A stretch of 64,000 nt of DNA from Actinopolymorpha alba DSM 45243. Its GTDB lineage: Bacteria > Actinomycetota > Actinomycetes > Propionibacteriales > Actinopolymorphaceae. Below, in pieces: positions 40,772 through 49,138 of this stretch; the first letter of the stretch is position 1; each line of letters opens with the position of its first letter. Made by a program: the position numbers and the translations under genes. Location: assembly GCF_000373925.1 (NCBI RefSeq), contig NZ_KB892707.1, forward strand, positions 124,001-188,000, given 5' to 3'. The notes under the pieces are model-generated. The model made no database searches. It saw only the letters and a list, made by a program, of their open reading frames with translations, and was not told the DNA's origin.

Positions 40772-40894
40772 GATTTCGACCTTAGGAACGCGCGTGTCGC
40801 CGGCCATCGGACCGCGGTTCGGTCGGGCCTAGGCCATTGGACCTACACCTCGCGCCCGGTCCGCCGCGGCCGGCGGGCGGGTACCGTTTCGAAC

Positions 40895-42046
40895 GTGTCA
40901 AGCACGGATCAGCCCGCCTGCCGCGACGACCTCGGCGCGTTGTCGCGCGCCCTCCTCGCCGTGACGGAGCAGACCTCCACCCGCGAGGTCCTCCAGATGA
41001 TCGTGGAATCGGCGCGCAGCCTGGTCGGGTCGGAGTTCGCCGCGCTCGGCGTACCCGACGAGCAGGGGAGGTTCGCGGAGTTCTACGCGGCCGGCGTGAG
41101 CGACGAGCAATGGCGGGCGATCGGGCCAGTGCCACGTGCCCACGGCCTGCTCAGCCTGATGATGCGGGAGGACCGGGCGTACCGCACGCGGGACGTCCAG
41201 ACCGATTCGCGCTTTTCCGGCTGGCCGTCGGCACACCCGGACATGCGCGGGTTCCTCGGCGTACCCATCGTCGACTGCGGCACCATCCTTGGCTCGGTGT
41301 ACGTCGCGAACGGGCCCGACGGCGGCGACTTCACCGCCGAGGACGAGCGCCTCCTCGGCATCCTCGCGGCGCACGCGGCGATCGCGCTGACCCGGGCCCG
41401 GATGTTCGAGCGCGACCGCGAGCTGACCCTGGTCGAGGAGCGGTCCCGGATCGCGCGGGATCTCCACGACGCTGTCGCGCAGAAGCTGTTCAGCCTCCGG
41501 CTCACGGTGGGTGCCGCGGAGGCGCTGGCGCTGAAGGGGGATCACGAACGCGCCCACGTGGAGTTCACCAGCGTGAAGGAGCTGGCCGGTGCGGCCCTCG
41601 ACGAGTTGCGTGCCGTCGTCACCGAACTCCGTCCGCCGGCTGTTCGGGAGGACGGACTGGTTCCGGCCCTGCGCAAGCACGTCGCGGTGATCAGCCGCGC
41701 GCATCCGGTCGACGTGCGGTTCCGGTCGGACTGCGACGGGCGGTGCGCACTGCCGGAGGCGGTCGAGGACGCCGTGTTCCGGGTGGCGCAGGAGGCTCTG
41801 CACAACGCACTCCAGCACGGCCAGCCCGCGGTGGTCGACATCAGTCTGAGCACGCCGCGGGGCAAGGTGCGGCTCACGGTGTCTGACGACGGGCGGGGGT
41901 TCGACGAGGCGCCCGCGGTCGAAGGCGGGCACCATCTGGGTCTGGCGTCGATGCGTGAGCGCGCCCGCCGAGCCGGCGGGCGGTTGCGCGTGGAATCGCG
42001 TCCTGGCGTGGGTACGACCGTGGAGCTGGAGGTGCCCGTTGAGTGA
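40895..42046 (+). CDS. GAF-domain sensor histidine kinase (NarL-type system, soluble)
   Basis: This 383-residue kinase has no membrane segment. A GAF domain covers about residues 20-170 (SEFAALGVPDEQGRFAEFYA, GFLGVPIVDCGTILGSVYVAN). The HisKA_3 phosphoacceptor is in ERSRIARDLHDAVAQKLFSL, and the ATPase domain has AQEALHNALQHGQPA and VSDDGRGFD, with HHLGLASMRERARRAGG as G-box. GAF kinases of this form resemble DosS/NreB-like sensors, although no heme or Fe-S ligands can be assigned here. GTG at 40895 lies 7 bp after TACCGT (40882-40887), so the mRNA is probably leaderless. The response regulator start overlaps the stop, making a coupled pair. Confidence 0.88.
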   Translation: MSSTDQPACRDDLGALSRALLAVTEQTSTREVLQMIVESARSLVGSEFAALGVPDEQGRFAEFYAAGVSDEQWRAIGPVPRAHGLLSLMMREDRAYRTRDVQTDSRFSGWPSAHPDMRGFLGVPIVDCGTILGSVYVANGPDGGDFTAEDERLLGILAAHAAIALTRARMFERDRELTLVEERSRIARDLHDAVAQKLFSLRLTVGAAEALALKGDHERAHVEFTSVKELAGAALDELRAVVTELRPPAVREDGLVPALRKHVAVISRAHPVDVRFRSDCDGRCALPEAVEDAVFRVAQEALHNALQHGQPAVVDISLSTPRGKVRLTVSDDGRGFDEAPAVEGGHHLGLASMRERARRAGGRLRVESRPGVGTTVELEVPVE

Positions 42047-42692
42047 ACCTGCCGAACGCGCTGCCGCGGGACCGATCCGGGTCCTCGTGGTCGACGATCA
42101 CCAGGTGGTCCGCCACGGGTTGCGGACATTTCTTGACATCCAGGACGACATCGAGGTCGTGGGGGAGGCGGGTGACGGGAGCGAGGCGGTCGAACAAGCC
42201 GAAGCCCTCCGTCCCGACGTCATGCTCCTCGACCTGCAGCTGCCGTCGGTCGATGGCGTGGAGGCGCTGCGGATGCTGCGCGACCGGGGCAATCCGACCC
42301 GGGTCCTCGTGCTCACGTCGTTCACCGAACCCGCGAAGGTCGTCCCGGCCCTGCGGGCCGGAGCGTCGGGCTACCTCTTCAAGGACGTCGACCCCGATGC
42401 GCTGGCCCAGTCGATCCGGGCGGTCCATGCCGGACAGGTCCTGCTCGAACCCGAGGTCGCGGCCGCCCTCCTGAAAGGCGAGGCAACGGGCGACCGGGTC
42501 GACGCCCTGACCGAACGCGAGCGCGAGGTACTCGCCGAGATCGCCCGCGGTCGCTCCAACCGCGAGATCGCGCGGGCCCTGGTGCTGTCGGAAAAGACCG
42601 TGAAGACCCATGTGTCCTCGATCCTCGCCAAACTCGGGCTCGCCGACCGTACGCAGGCCGCGTTGTACGCCGTTCGCTCCGGTCTGATCTGA
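42039..42692 (+). CDS. NarL/LuxR-family response regulator
   Basis: This 217-residue regulator pairs with the upstream GAF kinase. The receiver domain has VLVVDDHQVVRHGL, phosphoacceptor Asp in VMLLDLQLPSVDG, and VLTSFTEPAKVVPALRAGASGYLFKDV. The C-terminal HTH has LTEREREVLAEIARGRSNREIA and LSEKTVKTHVSSILAKLGLADR. TTG at 42039 is the likely start because it follows TGGAGG and overlaps the kinase stop in TTGAGTGA; a start inside the kinase frame would add unrelated residues. Target genes are unknown. A decayed repeat and a palindrome follow. Confidence 0.9.
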   Translation: MSEPAERAAAGPIRVLVVDDHQVVRHGLRTFLDIQDDIEVVGEAGDGSEAVEQAEALRPDVMLLDLQLPSVDGVEALRMLRDRGNPTRVLVLTSFTEPAKVVPALRAGASGYLFKDVDPDALAQSIRAVHAGQVLLEPEVAAALLKGEATGDRVDALTEREREVLAEIARGRSNREIARALVLSEKTVKTHVSSILAKLGLADRTQAALYAVRSGLI

Positions 42693-42975
42693 TCCTTGGG
42701 GACTTGCCCGCGTGCAGGCGCGCCGCACCAGACGGACCTGGACCGCGCCGTACTTGGGGTTGTCAGAGGTCCCCTGCGCCTCTGCCACGTCAGGGTTACG
42801 TCGGTTGTCGATCTCGCATGGTGAGCGATCTTCGGGTCGGTTCATGATCATGAACTAGTCCCGAGGCTCGGCTACTTCCAGAGACCGCGACCTGGGCCCG
42901 CCGGCTGATCGGTACGGGTGGGGCCCCTAGGCTTGGGGCGACCGCGCACGATCCCACTCCGATCAGGACCCGCGC
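42693..42975. repeat. Decayed copy of the TTGTCAGAGG repeat family and a 16-bp palindrome
   Basis: No gene is present in these 283 bp. GGGGTTGTCAGAGG (42756-42769) with CCTCTG (42779-42784) is a degraded relative of the repeats at 52599 and 61658. GTTCATGATCATGAAC (42840-42855) is a perfect 16-bp palindrome 120 bp upstream of hisE. A related half, GGTTCATGATCA, begins the hairpin at 52733. Confidence 0.5.
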
Positions 42976-43239
42976 ATGAAGACGTTCGACGAGCTGTACG
43001 CCGAGCTGGCCGCGAAGGCCGCGACGCGCCCGGAGGGTTCGGGCACCGTCGTCGCGCTTGACGCGGGCGTCCATGCCATCGGCAAGAAGCTCGTCGAGGA
43101 AGCCGCGGAGGCCTGGATGGCCGCCGAGCACGAGTCGCGGGAGCGCGCCGCGGAGGAGATCTCGCAACTTCTTTACCATGCTCAGGTGCTCATGCTCGCC
43201 CTGGACCTCGACCTCGACGACGTTTACGCCCATCTGTAG
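42976..43239 (+). CDS. hisE: Phosphoribosyl-ATP diphosphatase HisE
   Basis: This 87-residue enzyme hydrolyses phosphoribosyl-ATP to phosphoribosyl-AMP, the second step of histidine synthesis. It shows the all-helical MazG-like pattern [35 protein letters not shown] and [20 protein letters not shown], where the E-E-A-x-E and E-E-x-x-D-like acids bind magnesium. hisG follows after 209 bp, as in many actinobacteria where HisE is separate from HisI. The ATG at 42976 begins right after GGACCCGCGC, without a strong ribosome-binding site. Confidence 0.93.
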   Translation: MKTFDELYAELAAKAATRPEGSGTVVALDAGVHAIGKKLVEEAAEAWMAAEHESRERAAEEISQLLYHAQVLMLALDLDLDDVYAHL

Positions 43240-43242
43240 GCC

Positions 43243-43431
43243 GTGGTCCGTCGGTCAGGCTCGCGAGCCGAGCAGGATTTACGGGTCACGGCCGTGGGGT
43301 GCCTTCCGGAGGGAGCACCGCCGGGCCGCCGCGCGGACGTCGGCCGTCCGTACCCCTCAACCTCCGAAGCGGGCCCCGCATCCGTCGACGTGTTTGTCCG
43401 CCGCCAGGCCGAGGAAGAGACCAAGGTCTGA
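43243..43431 (+). CDS. Possible small frame between hisE and hisG
   Basis: A GTG 3 bp after the hisE stop opens a 62-codon frame ending 17 bp before hisG. The last part (SEAGPASVDVFVRRQAEEETKV) looks more protein-like than random high-GC translation. The first half is Arg/Gly/Pro-rich and unconvincing. It may be a small coupled protein or chance. I recognise no family. Confidence 0.2.
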   Translation: MVRRSGSRAEQDLRVTAVGCLPEGAPPGRRADVGRPYPSTSEAGPASVDVFVRRQAEEETKV

Positions 43432-43448
43432 GGAAGAGAGCAGAAAGC

Positions 43449-44294
43449 ATGCTGCGTGTCGCCATTCCCAACAAGGGGTCATTGTCCGAGCCCGCCGCCG
43501 CGATGCTGCGCGAAGCGGGCTACCGCCAGCGCACCGACTCCCGCGATCTCGTACTCATCGACCCTGACAACCAGATCGAGTTCTACTATCTGCGCCCCAA
43601 GGACATCGCGGTCTACGTCGGGGAAGGCACTCTCGACGTCGGCATCACGGGTCGCGACCTGCTGCTGGATTCCGGATCCCCCGCTGAGGAACTCCTCCCG
43701 CTCGGTTTCGCTGGTTCGACGTTCCGGTTGGCGGCCCGTCCTGGTACGGCGAGCCGGGTGGAGGACCTCGAGGGTCTGCGGGTGGCCACGTCGTACGCCG
43801 GTCTGATGAAGAAGTTCCTCGCCGAGCACGGCGTCAATGCCCAGGTGACCCGCCTTGACGGCGCGGTCGAGACGGCGATCAAGCTCGGTGTGGCTGACGT
43901 CATCGCCGATGTCGTGGAGACCGGTGCGACCCTGCGGCAGGCCGGCCTGGAGCTGTTCGGCGACCCGATCCTGCGTTCCGAGGCTGTCCTGATCAAGCGG
44001 GACGGTGTTGCCGACCCGGGCGAACTCGAGCAGTTGGTACGCCGCCTGCAGGGCGTCATCGTGGCCCGCGACTACGTACTCATGGACTACGACATCGAGG
44101 CCGACCGGATCGAGGACGCCGTCCAGGTCACCCCCGGCCTGGAGGGTCCCACGGTCTCACCCCTTCATCGAGCGGGCTGGGTCGCCGTGCGGGTGATGGT
44201 GCCGCGCGTCGATGCCCAGCGTCTGATGGACGAGTTGTGGGAGCTTGGTGCCCGGGCGATCCTGGTCACCAGCATCCACGCCTGCCGGCTATGA
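43449..44294 (+). CDS. hisG: ATP phosphoribosyltransferase HisG (long form)
   Basis: This 281-residue enzyme commits ATP and PRPP to histidine synthesis and is feedback-inhibited by histidine. Landmarks are MLRVAIPNKGSLSEPAAAML, DVGITGRDLLLDSG, RVATSYAGLMKKFL and the PRPP-binding VADVIADVVETGATLRQAGL. The C-terminal regulatory ACT-like domain (VQVTPGLEGPTVSPL, VRVMVPRVDAQRLMDELWELG) identifies the long, homohexameric form that does not need HisZ. The ATG at 43449 follows AGGAAGAGAG. The stop overlaps the ATG of the PH-domain gene. Confidence 0.95.
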   Translation: MLRVAIPNKGSLSEPAAAMLREAGYRQRTDSRDLVLIDPDNQIEFYYLRPKDIAVYVGEGTLDVGITGRDLLLDSGSPAEELLPLGFAGSTFRLAARPGTASRVEDLEGLRVATSYAGLMKKFLAEHGVNAQVTRLDGAVETAIKLGVADVIADVVETGATLRQAGLELFGDPILRSEAVLIKRDGVADPGELEQLVRRLQGVIVARDYVLMDYDIEADRIEDAVQVTPGLEGPTVSPLHRAGWVAVRVMVPRVDAQRLMDELWELGARAILVTSIHACRL

Positions 44295-44788
44295 GTGAGG
44301 CCGCACTGATGCCCGACGACCGCGCGCCCGAGTCCGCGCTCCCTGCGCTTCCGCACACCTGGCGGCCGCGGTTCGTGCCGGTGGTCGCGGTGACGGTCGC
44401 TGTCCTTCTGGTGGTCGCGGCGGGTGGCATGTGGATCCTGCTGCCGGCCGACGCCCGCGCACAGTTCACCTGGCCGCAGACGGCGACGCTGGGATTGTTC
44501 CTGCTCGTGCTGTTGTACGGGCTGTATCGCCTGGGCCGCCTCAAGGTGCGCGCGGACGCTGGCGGCCTCACGATCGTCAACCTGATCCGCACCCGCAGGC
44601 TGGAGTGGGCCGAGGTGCTGAGGGTGAACCTCCGCCCCGGCGACCCGTGGGTGCAACTCGACATTGACGACGGTACGACCGTGCAGGTGATGGCGATCCA
44701 GTCCGCCGACGGGGCCTGGGGGAAGGCCGCCGCGCGGGAGTTGGCGCAACTGGTCGCGGTGCAGACGCACACCTCGCGCAACGACTGA
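44291..44788 (+). CDS. PH domain-containing membrane protein
   Basis: This 165-residue protein has two membrane segments (VPVVAVTVAVLLVVAAGGMW and TATLGLFLLVLLYGLYRLG) followed by a bacterial PH domain (LKVRADAGGLTIVNLIRTRR, LEWAEVLRVNLRPGDPWVQL, DIDDGTTVQVMAIQSADG). Its ATG overlaps the hisG stop by 4 bp, so it is translated from the hisEG mRNA. I recall a PH-domain gene after hisG in other actinobacteria. Function is unknown; the histidine link may be only genomic. A strong hairpin follows. Confidence 0.85.
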   Translation: MSEAALMPDDRAPESALPALPHTWRPRFVPVVAVTVAVLLVVAAGGMWILLPADARAQFTWPQTATLGLFLLVLLYGLYRLGRLKVRADAGGLTIVNLIRTRRLEWAEVLRVNLRPGDPWVQLDIDDGTTVQVMAIQSADGAWGKAAARELAQLVAVQTHTSRND

Positions 44789-44849
44789 ACGACCGACGTC
44801 AAGGACGCTGGGTTGCTCGCCGTGGCAACCGTGCGACCTCTGGAGCCGG

Positions 44850-44891
44850 GGCGTTCCCGCTCGCCGGCATGCCGCGGCGAGCGGGAACGCC
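44850..44891. terminator. Bidirectional terminator hairpin
   Basis: GGCGTTCCCGCTCGCC (44850-44865) and its exact reverse complement (44876-44891) form a perfect 16-bp stem. The 10-base loop contains the palindrome GGCATGCC. It sits between the convergent PH-domain and asparaginase genes. Confidence 0.8.
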
Positions 44892-44908
44892 TCATGTCGC
44901 ACCTCACA

Positions 44909-46168
44909 TCACCGGGTGGGTTGGACTTCCTGGACGCCGTACTTCGTGAACCAGCCGCGGATCTGGTTGACGTCCTTGCTGACGGCGAGCGAGGTCAGCA
45001 GGAGCAGCCGGGCCTTCTGCGGAAGGAGATCCTCACCGGCGATGACGTTGCCGGAGCCGCCGTACACCGAGCCGGAGCCGGTTCGCGTCGTACTCACGAA
45101 GACGACACCCTTGGCCGCCGCGTCGGTCCGGGCCGCGCTCTGCTTCGGCGAGATACCACCGGCGCCGGTGCCCGCCGTCACGATGCCCTTGACGCCGGCG
45201 TCGGCGTACGCGGTGATGGCTTCTCCGCCCGCGTCCTGGTAGCTGTAGGCGACCTCGACCCGCGGTAGCGCGTCCTTGGAGACCTTGCTGAGGTCGAACG
45301 GCGTGGCCCATTCCTTGGGCTTGTCGCACAGGCTCGCCCGGGCAGGCGCGCGCAGGAGCCGGATCCTGGTTTCGTCCACGACTCCGAGGACGCCGTACTC
45401 CCTGGTCTGGAAGGTGTCCATGCGCAGGGCGTTGGTTTTGGTGACGTCGCGGGCCGGGAAGATTTCGTCGTTGAGCATGATCACGGAGCCATAGCAGGTG
45501 GTCCGTCCGCTTGCGGCCAACGAGATCGCGTTGTAGAGGTTGGCCGGCGCGTCAGTGCCGATGACGGTCCAGGGTCGCATCGAACCCGTGAGAACGACCG
45601 GCTTCTGGCTGCGCACCGTGAGGTCCAGCCAGTACGCGAACTCCTCCATCGTGTCCGTGCCCGTGGTGACCACGATCGCGTCGACGGTCTCCAACTGCTT
45701 GTCCACCAGGCGGGAGAGGTCGTAGTAGTCACCGATCGTGTAGCCGCTCGAGCCCTTGTTTCCGAACTGCACTGTCGAGACGTCGGCGACCTTGCCGATC
45801 TCTGGCTGCAGGAACTTCACGAGGTCGGCGATCGGGAGTTGCCCAGCGCGGTACGTCTGGAAGCTCACGCGGGTGTCTGATACCCCGGCGATGGTGCCGC
45901 CGGTACCGATGACGGCGACCTTGGGGGTGCGGGTGGGCGCCTTGGCGGGAACACCTCCCGCGGCGGGGATCGGCGCGGCGGCCGCAGGTGCGGCGGCAAC
46001 TGGTGCGGCTAATGGCGCCTGGGCCGCGGGTGGTTGCGCGGCGGCGACCGCGGTGGTGCCGGCGGCCGGCTGGTTCGCGGCGGCCACCATCGGAACGACA
46101 CTGCCTCCCCCGAAGAGCGCGGCGGCCAGGGCGAGTCCGACCGGCACCTGGATACGCAAGGATCTCAT
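44909..46168 (-). CDS. Secreted type II L-asparaginase
   Basis: This 419-residue protein hydrolyses asparagine to aspartate and ammonia outside the membrane. A signal peptide (MRSLRIQVPVGLALAAALFG to about residue 31) is followed by a 55-residue Ala/Pro/Gln-rich linker, unusual in length for the family. The catalytic domain has IGTGGTIAGVSDTRV with the nucleophile Thr in the first loop, VVTTGTDTMEEFAYWLDL with the Thr-Asp pair, VVLTGSMRP, and DGYDSGVV-equivalent GSVIMLNDEIFPARDVTK. ATG at 46166-46168 follows GGGAGGAGAG. The family is used clinically in other species; nothing here indicates its specificity for Asn over Gln. Confidence 0.88.
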   Translation of the reverse strand: MRSLRIQVPVGLALAAALFGGGSVVPMVAAANQPAAGTTAVAAAQPPAAQAPLAAPVAAAPAAAAPIPAAGGVPAKAPTRTPKVAVIGTGGTIAGVSDTRVSFQTYRAGQLPIADLVKFLQPEIGKVADVSTVQFGNKGSSGYTIGDYYDLSRLVDKQLETVDAIVVTTGTDTMEEFAYWLDLTVRSQKPVVLTGSMRPWTVIGTDAPANLYNAISLAASGRTTCYGSVIMLNDEIFPARDVTKTNALRMDTFQTREYGVLGVVDETRIRLLRAPARASLCDKPKEWATPFDLSKVSKDALPRVEVAYSYQDAGGEAITAYADAGVKGIVTAGTGAGGISPKQSAARTDAAAKGVVFVSTTRTGSGSVYGGSGNVIAGEDLLPQKARLLLLTSLAVSKDVNQIRGWFTKYGVQEVQPTR

Positions 46169-46325
46169 TGCTCTCCTCCCTGTCGCGGACGACCGGACGT
46201 CCGCGACGAGCGCACTCTGGCCTTGTCTTGTTACGAAACATCGGTGGCGTGTTACAGCGGCGATGCCCGTCGTGGGGTTTCGCCGGCCGTCGACGGTCGT
46301 CCCTGCTCGGTGGTGGACCATCCCC

Positions 46326-46353
46326 TTGCGGTCGAACATCTGTTCGATATCCT
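46326..46353 (+). promoter_or_regulatory. SOS-type promoter: LexA box inside the -35/-10 spacer
   Basis: TTGCGG (46326-46331) and TATCCT (46348-46353) are separated by exactly 16 bp. Those 16 bp are TCGAACATCTGTTCGA (46332-46347), which matches the LexA operator of Gram-positive bacteria (CGAAC-N4-GTTCG) without mismatch. LexA bound there would block the promoter. Transcription would start about 23 bp upstream of a 48-residue gene. Confidence 0.75.
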
Positions 46354-46382
46354 GGGTTGTGAGGTCAGGGAGGGGCGAACCC

Positions 46383-46529
46383 GTGGCAGAGCGATTCGTG
46401 GTACGAGAGACCGACTACGGTTACGGCGTCTGGGATCTGGTGAACGACGACTGGTGGATTCCGCGCCTGGACATGACCAGCCGAGACGCCAAGCTCATCG
46501 TCGACGAGCTCAACCGAGGCATGGCATAG
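46383..46529 (+). CDS. Small 48-residue protein, apparently SOS-controlled
   Basis: GTG at 46383 follows GGGAGGGG by 7 bp and encodes a compact 48-residue acidic protein. It begins MAERFVVRETDYGYGVWDL and continues with NDDWWIPRLDMTSRDAKLIVDEL. It is rich in Trp, Tyr and Asp, has no membrane segment, and ends with a predicted helix. The strand-turn-strand start and DAKLIVDELN helix suggest a folded domain rather than a chance frame. I do not recognise a characterised family. The LexA-box promoter lies directly upstream. A glycosyltransferase gene starts 62 bp downstream on the same strand and may share the transcript. Confidence 0.7.
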   Translation: MAERFVVRETDYGYGVWDLVNDDWWIPRLDMTSRDAKLIVDELNRGMA

Positions 46530-46591
46530 GCGTGCGGACCAGGTGAGATCCCCGGCGGAGAAGCACAGCGCAGAGAGCAGGAGGTACGCGC

Positions 46592-47986
46592 GTGGCGGAC
46601 GTCACCGCTTCGGCGACCGCGACGGACCAGGGTGGTGGGCAGGTCACCGCTGGTCCGGGTCGCCGGTGGTGGCGGGCCGCCACGTGGAGGTCATCCGCGG
46701 CCGGGAGTGTGTTGGTCCCGGTGGTCGTGGCGTTGGCGTTCTTCCTGTGGCGGCTTGGCCGTCCGGCCCTCTGGCTCGACGAGGCGGCGACGGTCCAGGA
46801 GTCCGGGAGGTCGCTGGGCAGCCTGCTCGCCTTCTTGTCCGAACGCGACGCCGGGCTCGGCGCCTACTACCTCGGCATGCACGTCTGGACCCGCGTCGGC
46901 GACTCCGAATGGTGGCTGCGGTTGCCGTCCGCGCTGGCGATGGCGGCGGCTGTCGGACTTGTCGCCGACCTTGCCCGGCGCTGGTGGGGGAGTGCGAGCG
47001 CGCTCGGGGCCGGCCTGATCCTCGCGCTCTCACCGATGGCGTCGCGGTACGCGCAGGAGGCGCGGCCGTACGCGTTCGCTGTCGCGTTCGCCGTTCTGAG
47101 CACCTGGCTGCTCTGGCGAGCGGTCACGGAGCGGCGGCGGTGGTGGATCGGTTACTCCGCCGCGCTCGCGGCGCTCGGACTCACGCACCTCGTCGCACTG
47201 CTCGTACTTCTTGCCCACCCCGCGTTCCTCATGGCGGCTTGGCGGCGATCGGGAGACGTCCGTACTTTGCAGCGGTGGTTGCTCGCCGGCCTTGCCGGTC
47301 TTGGCCTGCCGGTAGTGCTGGCGGTGATGGTGTTCGCCCAGCGGGGCACCGTTTCCTGGATCCCGACACCGGAGCTTTCCGATGTGGGCGATGCCTACGT
47401 CGCAATGGCCGGGTCAGTGGCGTACCTCGCCGTGCTTGCCTTGCTCGCGGCGTTCGGCGCGCGGCTCGACTCGCTGACCGCCGCCCTTGCCACCTGGTGC
47501 GTCCTCCCTCCCGCGATTCTGGCCGCTGTCGGCCTCCTGACTCCGGCGTTCCTGCCGCGCTACCTGGTGGTGTGCGGTCCCGCGCTGGTCCTGCTGGCGG
47601 CTGGTGCGCTGCGAGAGAGTGCGCGCTGGCGGGTGCTTTTCGTTGCTGCTGTTGCTCTGGCGGTCGCCTGGACGCCGCTCGTCCGGATGCGCGCGGTCGA
47701 CGGGCACGGCGGCGACATCCGGTCTGTCGCGAACGTCATCGCAGCCGACTGCCGAGCCGGCGACGCCGTTCAGTCCAACCTCTCGACCGTCCAGACCCTG
47801 CCCTACTACCTTCGTCGAAGCGAGTGCGATCCCAGCTGGGTGAGTGGCGGCCTGCCGCCACAGGTGAGGCGAGTGTGGGTGGTGGTGCCCAACTGGCAGC
47901 GCGGGCGCCCGTCAGGAGTGACCGGCCTCGCGGAAGTGCGTACGGTCGCGGTCCCCGGCCTGCGCGTCAGCCTGTGGCGGCGCTGA
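46592..47986 (+). CDS. Polytopic membrane glycosyltransferase (GT39/PMT-like)
   Basis: This 464-residue protein has about ten membrane segments and the GT-C pattern of lipid-linked-sugar transferases. After the first segment (VLVPVVVALAFFLWRLGRPA) comes LWLDEAATVQESGRS, the DE-type catalytic motif of the first periplasmic loop. This is followed by AYYLGMHVWTRVGDSEWWLRLPSA and MASRYAQEARPYAFA, also typical. The C-terminal periplasmic part is soluble. Donor and acceptor are unknown; mannosylation of proteins or glycolipids is the family precedent. The GTG at 46592 follows AGGAGG. Another long frame in the same region is a high-GC shadow. Confidence 0.83.
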   Translation: MADVTASATATDQGGGQVTAGPGRRWWRAATWRSSAAGSVLVPVVVALAFFLWRLGRPALWLDEAATVQESGRSLGSLLAFLSERDAGLGAYYLGMHVWTRVGDSEWWLRLPSALAMAAAVGLVADLARRWWGSASALGAGLILALSPMASRYAQEARPYAFAVAFAVLSTWLLWRAVTERRRWWIGYSAALAALGLTHLVALLVLLAHPAFLMAAWRRSGDVRTLQRWLLAGLAGLGLPVVLAVMVFAQRGTVSWIPTPELSDVGDAYVAMAGSVAYLAVLALLAAFGARLDSLTAALATWCVLPPAILAAVGLLTPAFLPRYLVVCGPALVLLAAGALRESARWRVLFVAAVALAVAWTPLVRMRAVDGHGGDIRSVANVIAADCRAGDAVQSNLSTVQTLPYYLRRSECDPSWVSGGLPPQVRRVWVVVPNWQRGRPSGVTGLAEVRTVAVPGLRVSLWRR

Positions 47987-48108
47987 CGCGGTGACGCTGT
48001 GCTCGGCTCGCGGCCGCCATGTGAGACGGGCCGGACCTCACGCAGCATTTCGCCACGATGCACACTCAATTTGCCTTGTGTGGTGACGACTTGCCGTGCA
48101 AGGCATGC

Positions 48109-48132
48109 AATGACCACGTATACGTGGTCATT
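48109..48132. repeat. Solitary perfect 24-bp palindrome of the paired-palindrome family
   Basis: AATGACCACGT, AT, ACGTGGTCATT is a perfect palindrome. Reading leftward on the minus strand, the adjoining spacer begins GCATGCCT as in copy 2. The partner expected 62 bp away (48047-48070) is no longer recognisable. It lies between the convergent glycosyltransferase and map genes. Confidence 0.7.
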
Positions 48133-48176
48133 CGGCCCCTCACACAGCAGTGCGGCGACCAGGAGTTTTGAATTGC

Positions 48177-49025
48177 TTATGGCAGCGTCAGGATCTCGGC
48201 GCCGGTCTCTGTCACCAGCACCGTGTGCTCGAACTGCGCCGAGCGCTGGCGGTCCTTGGTGACGACGGTCCAGCCGTCTTCCCACATGTCCCATTCATGG
48301 GTGCCAAGGGTCAGCATCGGCTCGATCGTGAACGTCATGCCGGCCTCGATCACGGTGTCGAACCGCGGCTCGTCGTAGTGCGGGATGATCAGCCCCGAAT
48401 GGAACGACGTACCGATCCCGTGACCGGTGAAGTCGCGCACCACGCCATAGCCGAACCTCTTGGCGTACGACTCGATCACCCGGCCGATCACGTTGACCTG
48501 GCGACCCGGACGGACCGCCTTGATGCCGCGCATCATCGCTTCATGGGTGCGTTCGACGAGCAGCCGGGACTCCTCGTCAACGTCGCCGACGAAGAACGTC
48601 GCATTGGTGTCGCCATGCACACCGTCGATGAACGCGGTGATGTCGATGTTGACGAGGTCGCCGTTATCCAGGGGGCGCGAATCGGGTATCCCGTGGCAGA
48701 TGACCTCGTTGACCGAGGTGCACAGGGATTTGGGAAAGCCGCGGTAACCAAGAGTCGACGGGTAGGCGCCGGCGGCGATGAGGAAATCATGGCCGATCTG
48801 GTCGAGATCGTCCGTGGTGACACCGGGAGCCACCCGCCGTCCGACCTCCTGCAACGCTTGGGCAGCAAGCCGACCCGCCACCCGCATCCGGGCGATCGTG
48901 TCGGCGTCCTTGACCTCGGAGCCATCGAACCTCGCCGGACTCGGCCGGTCGACGTACTCAGGCTGGGCGATGTCGAGAGGGACCTTGCGGCGTGGCGAGA
49001 TCGTGGCAGGAACAAGTGGGCCCAT
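48177..49025 (-). CDS. map: Type I methionine aminopeptidase
   Basis: This 282-residue metallopeptidase removes N-terminal Met. The five metal ligands are visible: Asp in [19 protein letters not shown] (two Asp), His in [11 protein letters not shown], Glu in TIEPML and Glu in [12 protein letters not shown]. The substrate His lies in [12 protein letters not shown]. An N-terminal extension of about 35 residues ([20 protein letters not shown]) precedes the catalytic domain, as in the actinobacterial MapB-like form. ATG at 49023-49025. It is not in the usual secY-adk-map-infA context, so the genome probably has a second map. Confidence 0.93.
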   Translation of the reverse strand: MGPLVPATISPRRKVPLDIAQPEYVDRPSPARFDGSEVKDADTIARMRVAGRLAAQALQEVGRRVAPGVTTDDLDQIGHDFLIAAGAYPSTLGYRGFPKSLCTSVNEVICHGIPDSRPLDNGDLVNIDITAFIDGVHGDTNATFFVGDVDEESRLLVERTHEAMMRGIKAVRPGRQVNVIGRVIESYAKRFGYGVVRDFTGHGIGTSFHSGLIIPHYDEPRFDTVIEAGMTFTIEPMLTLGTHEWDMWEDGWTVVTKDRQRSAQFEHTVLVTETGAEILTLP

Positions 49026-49138
49026 GATTCACGGAGTCTACGGTGCGCCACCGGGCACCCGCGCGGGCGCCGGTCTCAGCCCACAGCCGGCGGGGGAGGC
49101 GGGTTGCCGCGGGTCGGAGGCTGGGGAAAGCTCTCAGC

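Noticed and set aside
46543-47994. A 483-codon frame overlapping the membrane glycosyltransferase on the same strand
   Set aside because: The neighbouring frame has regular membrane segments and GT-C motifs with a ribosome-binding site; this one is Arg/Gly/Pro-rich noise.
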